NCBI GenBank assembly: GCA_965199665.1
Contig: OZ241208.1
Span: 4,092,001 to 4,156,000, forward strand
Direction: 5' to 3'
Source: JAVVHH01 sp965199665
GTDB taxonomy: Bacteria; Pseudomonadota; Alphaproteobacteria; Acetobacterales; Acetobacteraceae
Length of the DNA stretch: 64,000 nucleotides
Shown: piece by piece, positions 51,812 through 60,419 of the stretch
How positions within the stretch are numbered: position 1 is the first letter of the stretch
Layout of the letters: each line of letters opens with the position of its first letter
Made by a program: the position numbers and the translations under genes
The notes under the pieces: model-generated
What the model was told of the DNA's origin: nothing
The model's input: only the letters and a program-made list of their open reading frames with translations
Databases searched by the model: none

Positions 51812-52359
51812 GGGGGCGGGGCCACGGGTTGGCCGACCGTCAGCGCCAGGGCGCGGTCGAGCGGGATGCGGGCGCGGGTACGCGCGTCGTCGAGGTAGGC
51901 GAAGCCCTCGAGCAGCTGGTTCTCGCGCTCGTGCAGGGCGCCGATCTCGCGCAGGGGCGCGGCCTGCAGGTTCGGCTTGGGCGGCGTGATGGTGGCGGTC
52001 TCGATGGCGGTGAAGGACGGCTCGGCGCTGCGCTGGGCCTGCGTGATCCAGAGGCGTAGCCCGATCATGGCGCAGACCATGAGGGCGGCGGCGCTGCCGA
52101 GCAGCAGCAGGAGCTTGCCGAGCGTGCCGCCGGCGAGGTCGTCCGTCTCGTGCCCGGCGGTGCGGGCATCCGGGCTGGGCGGGCTGCCGGCGCGGCCCCG
52201 GCCGCTTTCCTCGTCGTAGCGGGCGCCCACCGCGGCGCGGGACCGGGCGTGATGGGTGCGGCGGAGCAACAGGGTCGCGGCGCCGAGCAGGGCGGCGCCG
52301 GCGGCGACCCAGGGTGCGCGCGTGGCGGGGCGGGCCGGGTCGGGGTCGCGCCGGGTCAT
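51808..52359 (-). CDS. Uncharacterised membrane protein within the act-cta operon
   Basis: A 183-residue protein located between actF and the oxidase genes, with ATGA overlaps at both ends. One N-terminal hydrophobic stretch (about 16-34) and a stronger membrane helix (about 80-103, KLLLLLGSAAALMVCAMIGL) flank a charged, Arg-rich linker. The C-terminal region ends DARTRARIPLDRALALTVGQ, a RIPLDRA-type tail I associate with small proteins in similar operons, though this is recollection rather than a search. There are no cysteines arranged for haem or copper. It may be an accessory or docking subunit. Confidence 0.75.
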   Translation of the reverse strand: MTRRDPDPARPATRAPWVAAGAALLGAATLLLRRTHHARSRAAVGARYDEESGRGRAGSPPSPDARTAGHETDDLAGGTLGKLLLLLGSAAALMVCAMIGLRLWITQAQRSAEPSFTAIETATITPPKPNLQAAPLREIGALHERENQLLEGFAYLDDARTRARIPLDRALALTVGQPVAPPP

Positions 52360-53420
52360 GCCGACGCCTTCGACGGGGTGCCGAGCAGCAGGACGCCCAG
52401 CAGCAATCCGCCGACGCCTACGGTGGCCAGCGCGTCGGCAACGGTGAGCACGAAGCGGCCGCGATAGGCGGGCAGGACGAAGAGAAGGGTGACGAGCAGC
52501 AGCGCGAGGGCGACGGCGGAGGTCACGGAAGCGAGCGCCACCGGCACGCGGCCCAGCAGCGTGGGCAGCGCCGCGATCGCGACCAGGGCGGCCCCGGCGG
52601 CGTAGACGACCACGGGCGCGCCGGCGCCGCCGACCCGGTCGAGATACCAGGCGGCCTCGGCCGGCAGGTTGGCCGACCAGACCACCAGGAACTGCACGAA
52701 TTGCAGGAACAGCCAGGCCGCCACCGCGATCCCGACCGCCAGCCCGGCGCTGCGCGGCAGGCGCTGATCGGGCGCGGTGCGGACCGCCAGCAGCAGCCCG
52801 GCGACGCATGCCGCCAGCGCGACCTGGCCGCCGATCAGCAGCAGGCCAGCCAGCGAGGAGGCCAACGCGGGCTGCGGCGCCAGCACGACGTCGACCGCCA
52901 GCAGGGTGCCGCCGACCAGGCTCGCGGCCAGGCCGAGCCAGGCGAGGGCGCGGCGCGGCCGGCGCGGGCGGATGCAGAACAGGATCGCGAACAACGACAG
53001 GACGAGGAGCACGGCGCCATCGCGGGTGGCGATGGCGGTGGGCGCGGTCCACCATGCCGGCAGCGCGCCGGGCAGGCCGGGCCGGGCAAACAGGCCACCG
53101 AGGCCGCCGAGCAGCGGCAGGGCGAGCAGGGTGCCGAGCGGCAGCAGGGGCAGCATGGCGCGCAGGGCGGGCAGCAGCGGCGCGGCGGCGGCGCCGCCAG
53201 CCTCGCGGCCACCGGGCTCTCCACGACCAGATCCGCCACCACCGGCCTCGAGAACCATCACCAGCGGTAGGGCGCCCATGGGGAGGCCGATCCAGAACAG
53301 CCAGGCGGCGAACCAGGAGGGCAAAGCGGCCGGGCCGGCGCCGAGCCAGAACCCGGCCGCCGCCAGCACGCCCACGGCCAGCAGCACGAGCACGGGCCGG
53401 CTCACGGCGCCCCGCGTCAT
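52356..53420 (-). CDS. actF: Alternative complex III subunit ActF (membrane quinol-binding type)
   Basis: A 354-residue integral membrane protein with about ten predicted spans. In alternative complex III, ActF and ActC are related NrfD-like subunits that hold quinol sites. This one is shorter and more divergent, with a Gly-rich loop (about 60-78) after the second span. The identification rests on its position after actE, its topology and its length rather than on strong motifs. The ATG at 53420 overlaps the actE stop. Confidence 0.82.
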   Translation of the reverse strand: MTRGAVSRPVLVLLAVGVLAAAGFWLGAGPAALPSWFAAWLFWIGLPMGALPLVMVLEAGGGGSGRGEPGGREAGGAAAAPLLPALRAMLPLLPLGTLLALPLLGGLGGLFARPGLPGALPAWWTAPTAIATRDGAVLLVLSLFAILFCIRPRRPRRALAWLGLAASLVGGTLLAVDVVLAPQPALASSLAGLLLIGGQVALAACVAGLLLAVRTAPDQRLPRSAGLAVGIAVAAWLFLQFVQFLVVWSANLPAEAAWYLDRVGGAGAPVVVYAAGAALVAIAALPTLLGRVPVALASVTSAVALALLLVTLLFVLPAYRGRFVLTVADALATVGVGGLLLGVLLLGTPSKASA

Positions 53421-53962
53421 GGCGCCTTGTCCAACTCGGCCTGCACCGCGGGGGGCAGGCTGGCGACGGCGGTATTCTGGCTGCGCTGCAGGGCGCGGAT
53501 ATAGGCGATGATGGCCCAACGGTCGGCGGGGGCGACGCGGGTGGCGAAGCTGTACATCTTGCCCTTCCCGTTGGTGATCGCGTCGTAGAACACCTGGTTG
53601 TCGGCCGTGCGCAGCCGGCCCTCGACGAAGGAGGGGGGGTGCGGGAAGCCGCGCTGGACGATCATGCCTTCGCCATTGCCGGCGCGGCCGTGGCACGGAG
53701 TGCAGAAGATGCCGAAGCGCTCGTGGCCGCGATCCAGCAGGGCGGCGGTGATGACCGGCGGCGGCGGCACGGTCGCCTGATACGGCACGCGGGCGACGGT
53801 GCCTTCCGGCGGGTGGCGCATGCCGGTGCCGTTGCCGAAGAAGGTGCTGCTGTTCCAGTTGCGGTAGTAGCGCTGGACCCACATGTCCTCGCGCTTGCAG
53901 GCGGACAGTCCAACGAGCCCGATCAGCAGGAGCGAGGCGGCGCGCTTCGATGCTCCGCTCAC
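53417..53962 (-). CDS. actE: Alternative complex III subunit ActE, monohaem cytochrome c lipoprotein
   Basis: A 181-residue exported cytochrome. The N-terminus MSGASKRAASLLLIGLVGLS leads to a lipobox with C22 as the lipid-attached residue. Haem attaches at CTPCH (87-91), with a Met ligand probably in GEGMIVQRGFPHPP. The C-terminal helix ADRWAIIAYIRALQ is typical of class I cytochromes. It should relay electrons from ActA/ActB to the oxidase's fused cytochrome domain. The GTG start overlaps the actD stop (GTGA). Confidence 0.92.
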   Translation of the reverse strand: MSGASKRAASLLLIGLVGLSACKREDMWVQRYYRNWNSSTFFGNGTGMRHPPEGTVARVPYQATVPPPPVITAALLDRGHERFGIFCTPCHGRAGNGEGMIVQRGFPHPPSFVEGRLRTADNQVFYDAITNGKGKMYSFATRVAPADRWAIIAYIRALQRSQNTAVASLPPAVQAELDKAP

Positions 53963-54522
53963 CGGGGCACCCGGCGGACGGCGTAGGGGCGCAGCGGCAG
54001 GGCGGCCAGCACGTCCTCGATCGCGTCGGCGTCGAAGCGCTCGTCCTCGCGGGCTTCCACGGCGACGAAGAAGCGGTGCGCGGTGGCGCGGGTGAAGCCG
54101 GGGATGTTGAAGGCGGGGTGGTTGAGGCGGGGCAGGCGGCACATGATCAGGAGCAGGGTGTAGCAGGCGATCGCGCCGAGCAGGCCGCCGAAGGACACGG
54201 TCGGCACGATGAAGGCGGGCCAGGAGAATAGCGGCCGGCCGCCGACGTCGAAGCGGTAGCCCCAGATGGTGGCGTAGGTGCACAGGCCGAACATCAGCGC
54301 ACCGCCGAGCAGGGCGGCGGCGATCGCAAAGCCGTACATCTTGCGGACGGGGGTTCCCATCGCCTCCGCCGCGCCGGCAACCGGGACCGGCGAGAACGCG
54401 TCGAGCCGGCCGAAATCGCGGTCGCGCAGGGAGCGTAGCGCGTCCAGCATGCCGTCCGGCGTCTCGAACTCGGCGGCGACGCCCCATAACGGCGCACCGG
54501 AAGCGTGGCGCAGCTCAGCCAT
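53959..54522 (-). CDS. actD: Alternative complex III subunit ActD (DUF3341)
   Basis: A 187-residue membrane protein. A cytoplasmic N-terminal domain (about 10-60, WGVAAEFETPDGMLDALRSL) is followed by two spans (about 65-85 and 105-125) and a C-terminal soluble domain (FFVAVEAREDERFDADAIED). This is the DUF3341 layout, a structural subunit without cofactors. Its ATG overlaps actC by 8 bases. Confidence 0.92.
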   Translation of the reverse strand: MAELRHASGAPLWGVAAEFETPDGMLDALRSLRDRDFGRLDAFSPVPVAGAAEAMGTPVRKMYGFAIAAALLGGALMFGLCTYATIWGYRFDVGGRPLFSWPAFIVPTVSFGGLLGAIACYTLLLIMCRLPRLNHPAFNIPGFTRATAHRFFVAVEAREDERFDADAIEDVLAALPLRPYAVRRVPR

Positions 54523-55921
54523 CGGCCCGTACCGCGCGGTCGGGCAGCATCCAGCGCAGGTCCACGGTCGAGATCGCCGGGACGTAGCGCAGCGCCAACA
54601 GGAACAGGAACAGGAACAGCCCGCCGGTGCCGACGAAGGTGGCCACGCCGACCGCGCCGATGCTGTAGGGGTGCGAGGCGGCGGGCAGGAAGTCGTGCTG
54701 CAGCGTCACCACGATGAGCATGAAGTGGTCGGCCCAGGCGCCGAACGCGACCAGGATACCGACCAGGCCCAGCACCAGCGGGGAGCGGCGGCACCAGCCG
54801 ATCCAGAACAGCTGGGGCGGCACGGTGCAGGCGAGCAGGCTCGCCCAGGCGGCCCAGGCGTGCGGCCCGGCGAAGCGGCGCGCCAACACGCCCTTCTCGA
54901 AGGCGCCACCCCAGAGCCAGCTGCCGCCGAACGAGCAGGCGTCGCAGTAGAGGAAGGCGAGGGCGAGGCCGAGCGTCATCCAGGCCAGCATGGACAGGTG
55001 CCGCGCGGTGATGAGCGGCTCGAACGGTAGCACGAAGCGGACCACGGCCAGCAGCGTCCCGGTGACGGCGACGCCGGAGAGCAGGGCGCCGACGAGGTAG
55101 GTGATCGTGAGGACCGGGTCGTGCCAGCCGGGCTCGAGCGAGCCGGCGAACATGACGGAGGCGCCGGTCTGCAACGCCAGCACCACGAGGAGGCCGAAGG
55201 CGGCCATCGAGCGGTAGGCGCGCTGCCAGCGGACCCAGTGCACGGCCGAGCCGCGCCAGCCGAGGGCGGGGATGCCGTAAAGGCGCGCGCGGAGGCGGCG
55301 GAGGAAGTCGCCGGGCTTGCCGTCGCTCTCCCGCATCGCCTCGACGGCGCGGTCGCGCATGGCGGCCAGATCGGGGATGAGGCCGGTGAACCAGAACAGG
55401 AAGGCGGTGCCGAGAAAGGCGACGATGTCGATCGCGTCCCAGAACAAGGGGCTGCGGACCTGCGGCCAGAGCAGGAAGGTGTTGGGGTAGGGCAAGTTCC
55501 AGTAGAAGAACCAGGGCCGGCCGAGATGGATGATGGGATACAGCCCGGCGGCGGCCACGCCCAGCAACGCCACCGTTTCGGCAATCCGGTTGACCGCGCC
55601 GCGCCACTCGGCACCGAACAGCACCAACAGGGCTGAGACCGACAGGCTGCCGGTGGCCACGCCGATCCACCAATCGTAGCCGACGATGTCGAGCGCCCAG
55701 ACCACCGGGTTGTTGTTGTTCCAAACGCCGACGCCCTCGTAGAGCAGCCAGCCGACGCAGGCGGCCAGCATGCCGATCAGTCCGAGGGCAACCCCGAAGG
55801 CAATCCACCAGCGGAAGCGGGCGCGGTGGCTCAGCGTCGTCGCGGTGACGAGGTCGCCGGCGCGGATCCAGGCGCCGGTATCGGCGACGGCGGGGCCGTC
55901 GGATCGGACGCGGCCGCTCAT
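54515..55921 (-). CDS. actC: Alternative complex III subunit ActC (NrfD-like quinol-binding)
   Basis: A 468-residue polytopic protein of the NrfD/PsrC family with about ten spans. It has the family-typical WNNNNPVVWALDIVGYDWWI after the first span, PIIHLGRPWFFYWNLPYPNT, and later FGAWADHFMLIVVTLQHDFL. It houses a menaquinol or ubiquinol oxidation site near the periplasmic side, passing electrons to the ActB iron-sulfur clusters. The ATG at 55921 overlaps the actB stop. Confidence 0.94.
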   Translation of the reverse strand: MSGRVRSDGPAVADTGAWIRAGDLVTATTLSHRARFRWWIAFGVALGLIGMLAACVGWLLYEGVGVWNNNNPVVWALDIVGYDWWIGVATGSLSVSALLVLFGAEWRGAVNRIAETVALLGVAAAGLYPIIHLGRPWFFYWNLPYPNTFLLWPQVRSPLFWDAIDIVAFLGTAFLFWFTGLIPDLAAMRDRAVEAMRESDGKPGDFLRRLRARLYGIPALGWRGSAVHWVRWQRAYRSMAAFGLLVVLALQTGASVMFAGSLEPGWHDPVLTITYLVGALLSGVAVTGTLLAVVRFVLPFEPLITARHLSMLAWMTLGLALAFLYCDACSFGGSWLWGGAFEKGVLARRFAGPHAWAAWASLLACTVPPQLFWIGWCRRSPLVLGLVGILVAFGAWADHFMLIVVTLQHDFLPAASHPYSIGAVGVATFVGTGGLFLFLFLLALRYVPAISTVDLRWMLPDRAVRADG

Positions 55922-58845
55922 CCGGCGTTTCCTCCCGGCGCCGGTCCGCCGCGCGCGGCGCGGGCGGCGAGGTAGGTGGTGCGTGGCCGGGTGCCGAGCT
56001 CGCCCAGCAGGGCGTAGTTGCGGTCGTCGGCGCGGGCGCGGGTCACGTCCGCGGCGGGGTCGGCGAGGTTGCCGAAGCTGATCGCGCGGGTGGGGCAGGC
56101 GGTCTGGCAGGCGGTGCGGACTGCGCCGTCGGGGACCGGCTGCCCGGCCTTGTTGGCCTCGATGTTGGCCTGCTCGATCCGCTGCACGCAGTAGGTGCAT
56201 TTCTCCATCACGCCGCGGGCGCGGACGGTGACTTCCGGGTTGCGCATGAGCTCGATCGAGGGCGCAGCCCCGGCGGAATAGTCGAGGTAGTTGAAGTGCC
56301 GCACCTTGTAGGGGCAGTAGCCGGAGCAGGCGCGGGTGCCGACGCAGCGGTTATAGACCATGAGGTTGAGGCCCTGGCTGTCGTGCAGCGTGGCCTCCAC
56401 CGGGCAACCGACCTCGCAGGGGGCGTTCTCGCAATGCATGCAGGGGACCGGCTGGAAGCGGGTTTGCGGCGCTTCCGGGGCGCCTTCGTAATAGCGGTCG
56501 ATCCGGAGCCAGTGCATCTCGCGGCCGAGCTGGACCTGCTCCTTGCCCACCACGGCGATGTTGTTCTCGCTCTGGCAGGAGACCACGCAGGCGTTGCAGC
56601 CGATGCAGGCGTCGAGGTCGATCACCATGCCCCATTGCGGCTCGGGCGGGCCGCCGGGCGGGGCGGGCGCAGGGCGGCGGTCCGGGTAGAGGCTCGGCGG
56701 GTCCATGCGCGCGGGCTCGCCGACGGAGGCCGCGCCCTCCACCTGGACGCGGACCAGGTCGTGGCCTTCCATGGTGTCGTGGTCCTGGGTGGTGGCCAGG
56801 GCGACGGTGCGGCCGGTCTTGTTCAGCGTGGCGCCCGCGAGCAGCCAGGGGTCGGCGGTGTGCGAGCGGAGGCGGGCGGCGTTGTAGCCGATGCCGTCGC
56901 AGAGCAGGCCGGGGGTGCGGCGGCCGTAGCCGAGGGTGGCGCCCACGGTGCCGTCGGCCTGGCCGGGCAGCACCCAGATCGGCCCCTCGACGCGGCGGCC
57001 CTCGACCTCGAGCAGCACCACGTCGCCGTTGCGAAGGCCCTCGCGGGTGGCGAGCGCGGGGGAGACGGTCAGCACGTTGTCCCACACCAGCTTGGTGAGC
57101 GGCTTGGGCAGCTCCTGCAGCCAGGCATTGTTGCCGGTCTCTCCGGCCCACAGCGTCGGATCCGGCCGGATCATGACGACCAGTCCGGCGGGCGACGGTG
57201 CCGCCGGCTGTTCGGGGCGGAGCGTGGCGGTGACGGGGGGCAGCGCGGTGTCGGGCAGGAAGCCGCGCTGAAGGGCGGCCTCCCATTCCGGGCGGGGGCT
57301 GCCATCGGCGGCGGCACCGCGGAAATGATCGCGCACGATGTCGCGGGCCTCCCGCGGATGCTCGTCGACGAACAGGGAGAGGATTTCCGCGGCGGTTCGG
57401 CCGTTGAACAGCGGGTTGATGGTGGGCTGGCACAGGGTGACGGTGCCGTCGGCCGCGCGGGCATCGCCCCAGGCTTCCAGCGGGTGCTGCAGCGGCAGGT
57501 GCCAGTCGCATTGCAGCGCGGTCTCGTCCACGTAGAGCCCGGCATGGATGCGCCGCCCGACCCGGGCCAGCGCTTCCGGAAAGCGGAGCGAGCCGGGGGC
57601 GTCGTAGGCCGGGTTGGTGTCGAGCAGGAGCAGCGTGTCGACCGCGCCGGCATCGATGGCGGCGACGAGGTCGGCGAGTCCGGCGCCGGTCGCGACGACC
57701 GGCTCGGTGTGGAACACGGTGCGGCCGGTATTGCCCGCCGCGTCGTTGAGGCGGGCGACGGCGTCGGCCAAGGCGGGGGAGGCGTAGCGGCCGGCGACCA
57801 CCAGGCTCTCGCCCCGGTGCCGGCGCAGCGCCGCGGCCACGGCGGCCCGCCACTGCCCGATCGGGGACGCATCCGGCTCGGCCGCTGGCGTATCGGCCGC
57901 CAGGTCGGCGCGCAGGCCGGTCGCCAGCGCCAACAGGGTGGCCGGGGCGGCGACGACGGCGTGGTCGGCCTTGGCGGCGGTGAGCGACGGCAGCGCGGCG
58001 GCGGCGAACAGCGGCAACAGGGCGCCGCGGGCGGCACTGGCCCGGCGCGCGGCCACCCACTCCATCGCCAGCCCCGCCTGGTCCGGCCCGCCATCGAGGA
58101 AGTCGCCCTCCAGCGACACCACCACGCGGGCGGCGTCGAAGCGGTAGCGGGTCTCGAGCGGGCGGCCCCAGGCCGCGGCGGCGCCGGCGTAGCGGAGGTG
58201 CCCACCGGTGGCGGAATGGGTGTACCAGCTGGCGTGGGGCAGCGCGGTGCGCAGCGCGGCGAGCTGGGCTAGCAGGCTGGGAGAGGTCAGCGGCCCCGTC
58301 ACGATGTGCAGCCCGGCGCCGTCGGCGGCGCGCAACGCGGCCCAAGGGCCGGCCATCTCGCGGCGGAAGGCGGGCCAGGAGGAGGGGCGGTTGAGGTAGC
58401 GCACCGCTTCCGACCGGTGGGGGTCGTAGAGGTCCAGCACGCCCGATTGGGTCCAGACGTCCGTGCCGCCGCGACTCCAGGGGTGGTCCTCGTTGCCTTC
58501 CACCTTGAGCGGGCGGCCGTTGCGGGTCTGCACGGTGATGCCGTTGGCCAGACCGTCCAGCAGCGACAGGCTGGCGTAGTCCACTCGGGCGCTCGGCTCG
58601 ATGCGGAGGGGGTCGTGCACGTAGGGCACGATCTCCGAGCGCGCGTCCGGCGGGTCGTCGCAGCCGGACAGGCCGGCGAGCGCGAAGGAAGCGGCCATGA
58701 GGCGGAAGAACTGACGCCGGTCCGGGCCGGTGCAGAGGTCGGTGACGGCGGGGAATTCGCGCCGCAGCTGCTCGCGGAAGGCCGGGTCGTCGGCACGGTG
58801 GGCGTCGCTGAGCCACTGCTTGGGGAGGGTGGGGCGCCGGGTCAT
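55918..58845 (-). CDS. actB: Alternative complex III subunit ActB (fused molybdopterin-like and iron-sulfur domains)
   Basis: A 975-residue periplasmic subunit. Residues about 44-62 (RRQFFRLMAASFALAGLSGC) form a twin-arginine-type signal with a lipobox-like end. The region about 80-720 is a molybdopterin-oxidoreductase fold that in known complexes carries no molybdenum. From about 734 a PsrB-like ferredoxin domain has four Cys groups: CIGCNACVVSC, CMHCENAPCEVGC, CVGTRACSGYC and CTYCVQ...CQTAC (747-917). These would bind three 4Fe-4S and one 3Fe-4S cluster as in the characterised complex. The ATG at 58845 overlaps the actA stop. Confidence 0.95.
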   Translation of the reverse strand: MTRRPTLPKQWLSDAHRADDPAFREQLRREFPAVTDLCTGPDRRQFFRLMAASFALAGLSGCDDPPDARSEIVPYVHDPLRIEPSARVDYASLSLLDGLANGITVQTRNGRPLKVEGNEDHPWSRGGTDVWTQSGVLDLYDPHRSEAVRYLNRPSSWPAFRREMAGPWAALRAADGAGLHIVTGPLTSPSLLAQLAALRTALPHASWYTHSATGGHLRYAGAAAAWGRPLETRYRFDAARVVVSLEGDFLDGGPDQAGLAMEWVAARRASAARGALLPLFAAAALPSLTAAKADHAVVAAPATLLALATGLRADLAADTPAAEPDASPIGQWRAAVAAALRRHRGESLVVAGRYASPALADAVARLNDAAGNTGRTVFHTEPVVATGAGLADLVAAIDAGAVDTLLLLDTNPAYDAPGSLRFPEALARVGRRIHAGLYVDETALQCDWHLPLQHPLEAWGDARAADGTVTLCQPTINPLFNGRTAAEILSLFVDEHPREARDIVRDHFRGAAADGSPRPEWEAALQRGFLPDTALPPVTATLRPEQPAAPSPAGLVVMIRPDPTLWAGETGNNAWLQELPKPLTKLVWDNVLTVSPALATREGLRNGDVVLLEVEGRRVEGPIWVLPGQADGTVGATLGYGRRTPGLLCDGIGYNAARLRSHTADPWLLAGATLNKTGRTVALATTQDHDTMEGHDLVRVQVEGAASVGEPARMDPPSLYPDRRPAPAPPGGPPEPQWGMVIDLDACIGCNACVVSCQSENNIAVVGKEQVQLGREMHWLRIDRYYEGAPEAPQTRFQPVPCMHCENAPCEVGCPVEATLHDSQGLNLMVYNRCVGTRACSGYCPYKVRHFNYLDYSAGAAPSIELMRNPEVTVRARGVMEKCTYCVQRIEQANIEANKAGQPVPDGAVRTACQTACPTRAISFGNLADPAADVTRARADDRNYALLGELGTRPRTTYLAARAARGGPAPGGNAG

Positions 58846-59546
58846 CGGTGGCATATCGAGCAGTCGGTGAGTCGCTGCGGCCCGGCGACGCCGTGTTCCT
58901 TGACCAGCGCCGCGCCCAGCACCGCCTGGTTCGCGGGCGGGGTCCACTGCATGTTCCACACCTCCTCCTTGGGCCGGAGGAACTGTTCCGGCGCGCGGTG
59001 GCAGCTCAGGCAGAACTCCATGCGGAAGGATTGCGCGGGGTAGGTCAGCTGCATCTCGTTGACCGCGCCATGGCAGGAGGAGCAGCCGACGCCCTTGGTG
59101 ATGTGGCTGGAATGGTTGAAATACACGTAGTCGGGCAGCCGGTTGACGCGCGACCAGTGCAGCGGCTCGTTGTTGGCCAGGCTCGCGCGGACGGGCTCGA
59201 GCATGGCCGAGCCGGTCCAGATCTCGGAATGGCACGTCATGCAGGTATGGGTCGCCGGCAGCCCGGCCGTCGCTTGCTGCTCCACTTGCAGGTGGCAGTT
59301 GCGGCAATCCAGGCCGAGCTCGCCGGAATGGTGCTTGTGGCTGAACGGCACCGGCTGCGGCGGCGCGACGCCGACATTGCCCACGAAGTCGCCATAGGAC
59401 CAGATCAGCACACCGCCGCCGAGGACGAGCAGGGTGAGCACGATCGCCCACAGCACCAGGCGCAGGACGGCGTCGGCGCCGGGCTTGAACAGCTGGCGGG
59501 CCGGGCCGCGGCCGCGCAGCTCCTCGGACGTGACGTCACTCGGCAT
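58842..59546 (-). CDS. actA: Alternative complex III subunit ActA, pentahaem cytochrome c
   Basis: A 234-residue membrane-anchored cytochrome. One span at about 26-50 is followed by five CXXCH motifs: CRNCH (81-85), CMTCH (102-106), CSSCH (155-159), CLSCH (179-183) and CSICH (229-233). Bis-His ligands are supplied by histidines such as HKHH (70-73) and FNHSSH. It is the first gene of the operon. The ATG at 59546 is preferred because the upstream extension (to 59633) lacks similarity and a ribosome site. The operon promoter must lie in the gap up to 59766. Confidence 0.95.
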   Translation of the reverse strand: MPSDVTSEELRGRGPARQLFKPGADAVLRLVLWAIVLTLLVLGGGVLIWSYGDFVGNVGVAPPQPVPFSHKHHSGELGLDCRNCHLQVEQQATAGLPATHTCMTCHSEIWTGSAMLEPVRASLANNEPLHWSRVNRLPDYVYFNHSSHITKGVGCSSCHGAVNEMQLTYPAQSFRMEFCLSCHRAPEQFLRPKEEVWNMQWTPPANQAVLGAALVKEHGVAGPQRLTDCSICHR

Positions 59547-59687
59547 CAGCCGGGGCCTCGGGCGGAACGGGGTGTCGCGAGGATGTTCGGCATCGATGCA
59601 GTGTAGGATGACGCAGCGGCCGGCCCGCGGCAACTCGACTTCGCTTCACTGGCGCGTCACCCACCCGATTTCCAGCAATTGTCACCG

Positions 59688-59721
59688 GATCGGCCGGCAA
59701 TGATCAGAAAGCCGGCCGATC
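59688..59721 (-). terminator. 11-bp perfect inverted repeat between nitroreductase and actA
   Basis: GATCGGCCGGC (59688-59698) and GCCGGCCGATC (59711-59721) enclose a 12-base loop. The stem sits 46 bases beyond the nitroreductase stop and about 140 bases before actA on the same strand. It could terminate nitroreductase transcription and insulate the respiratory operon. There is no T-run, so a protein-binding or attenuation role is an alternative. The rest of the 220-base gap shows no gene. Confidence 0.5.
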
Positions 59722-59766
59722 TCCCGTCCAAATGACTTGAAGTATTCGGGTCCGTCCAGGATCCGA

Positions 59767-60366
59767 TCAGGCAGGGACGAAGCGGCCCTCGAAGGCGGTT
59801 TCGGCCAGCGGCTTGCGGCCATTGGGGCTTTCGCGCTTCTGCAGCCCCTCCGGCAGGCTCGTCTTGTCGCCCTGGCGGCCGAGCGCGATCATGGCCTCGA
59901 CCCGGTGGCCTTCGGTGAAGCCGAGCTCGGCGAACGCGCGCTCGCGATCGAAGCCGATCATGGCGTGCGCGTACCAGCCGAGCCGGGCCGCCTGCAGCGC
60001 CAGGTTGGCGCAGGCAGCGCCGGTGTCGAAGGAATGGCTCGGCGAGGGCACGCGGGTATCCTTGCCGGGCGGCAGCATGAGGGAGTCGGACGCGACCACC
60101 ATCAGCGCGCCGGCCTGGGCGCACCAGGATTGGTTGCCGGGCACCAGCAGGTCGAGCAGCCCGGCCCAGGCGGGGGTGTCGCGCCGGGCATACACGAAGC
60201 GCCAGGGCTGCGAGTTGTAGGCGGAGGGCGCCCAGCGCGCGGCTTCCAGGATCTGGAACAGCACGTCTTCCGGCACGGCCTCACCGTTGAAGGCGCGGGG
60301 CGACCAGCGCTCGAGGAACAAGGGCTCGATCTCGTGATCGGACGTGCGGGGGCCAATGGTGGTCAT
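59767..60366 (-). CDS. Nitroreductase-family FMN oxidoreductase
   Basis: A 199-residue flavoprotein of the nitroreductase fold. FMN phosphate contacts are in ERWSPRAFNGEAVPEDVL (the Arg-Ser-X-Arg pattern), then EAARWAPSAYNSQPWRF, and the C-terminal GRQGDKTSLP. Members reduce nitroaromatics, quinones or enones, and some are malonic-semialdehyde reductases (RutE-like). It is a stand-alone gene between nhaA and the act operon on the same strand, 53 bases after nhaA. Substrate unassigned. Confidence 0.9.
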   Translation of the reverse strand: MTTIGPRTSDHEIEPLFLERWSPRAFNGEAVPEDVLFQILEAARWAPSAYNSQPWRFVYARRDTPAWAGLLDLLVPGNQSWCAQAGALMVVASDSLMLPPGKDTRVPSPSHSFDTGAACANLALQAARLGWYAHAMIGFDRERAFAELGFTEGHRVEAMIALGRQGDKTSLPEGLQKRESPNGRKPLAETAFEGRFVPA

Positions 60367-60419
60367 GAACGGGCAGCTCCGAAGGGAGCCGCACCGTAGC
60401 GCATTTCTAGCCGGCGCCG

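Noticed and set aside
58846..59451. Extension of ActB upstream to give 1177 residues
   Set aside because: These residues are out-of-frame translation of actA, which has five haem motifs. ActB starts at ATG 58845.
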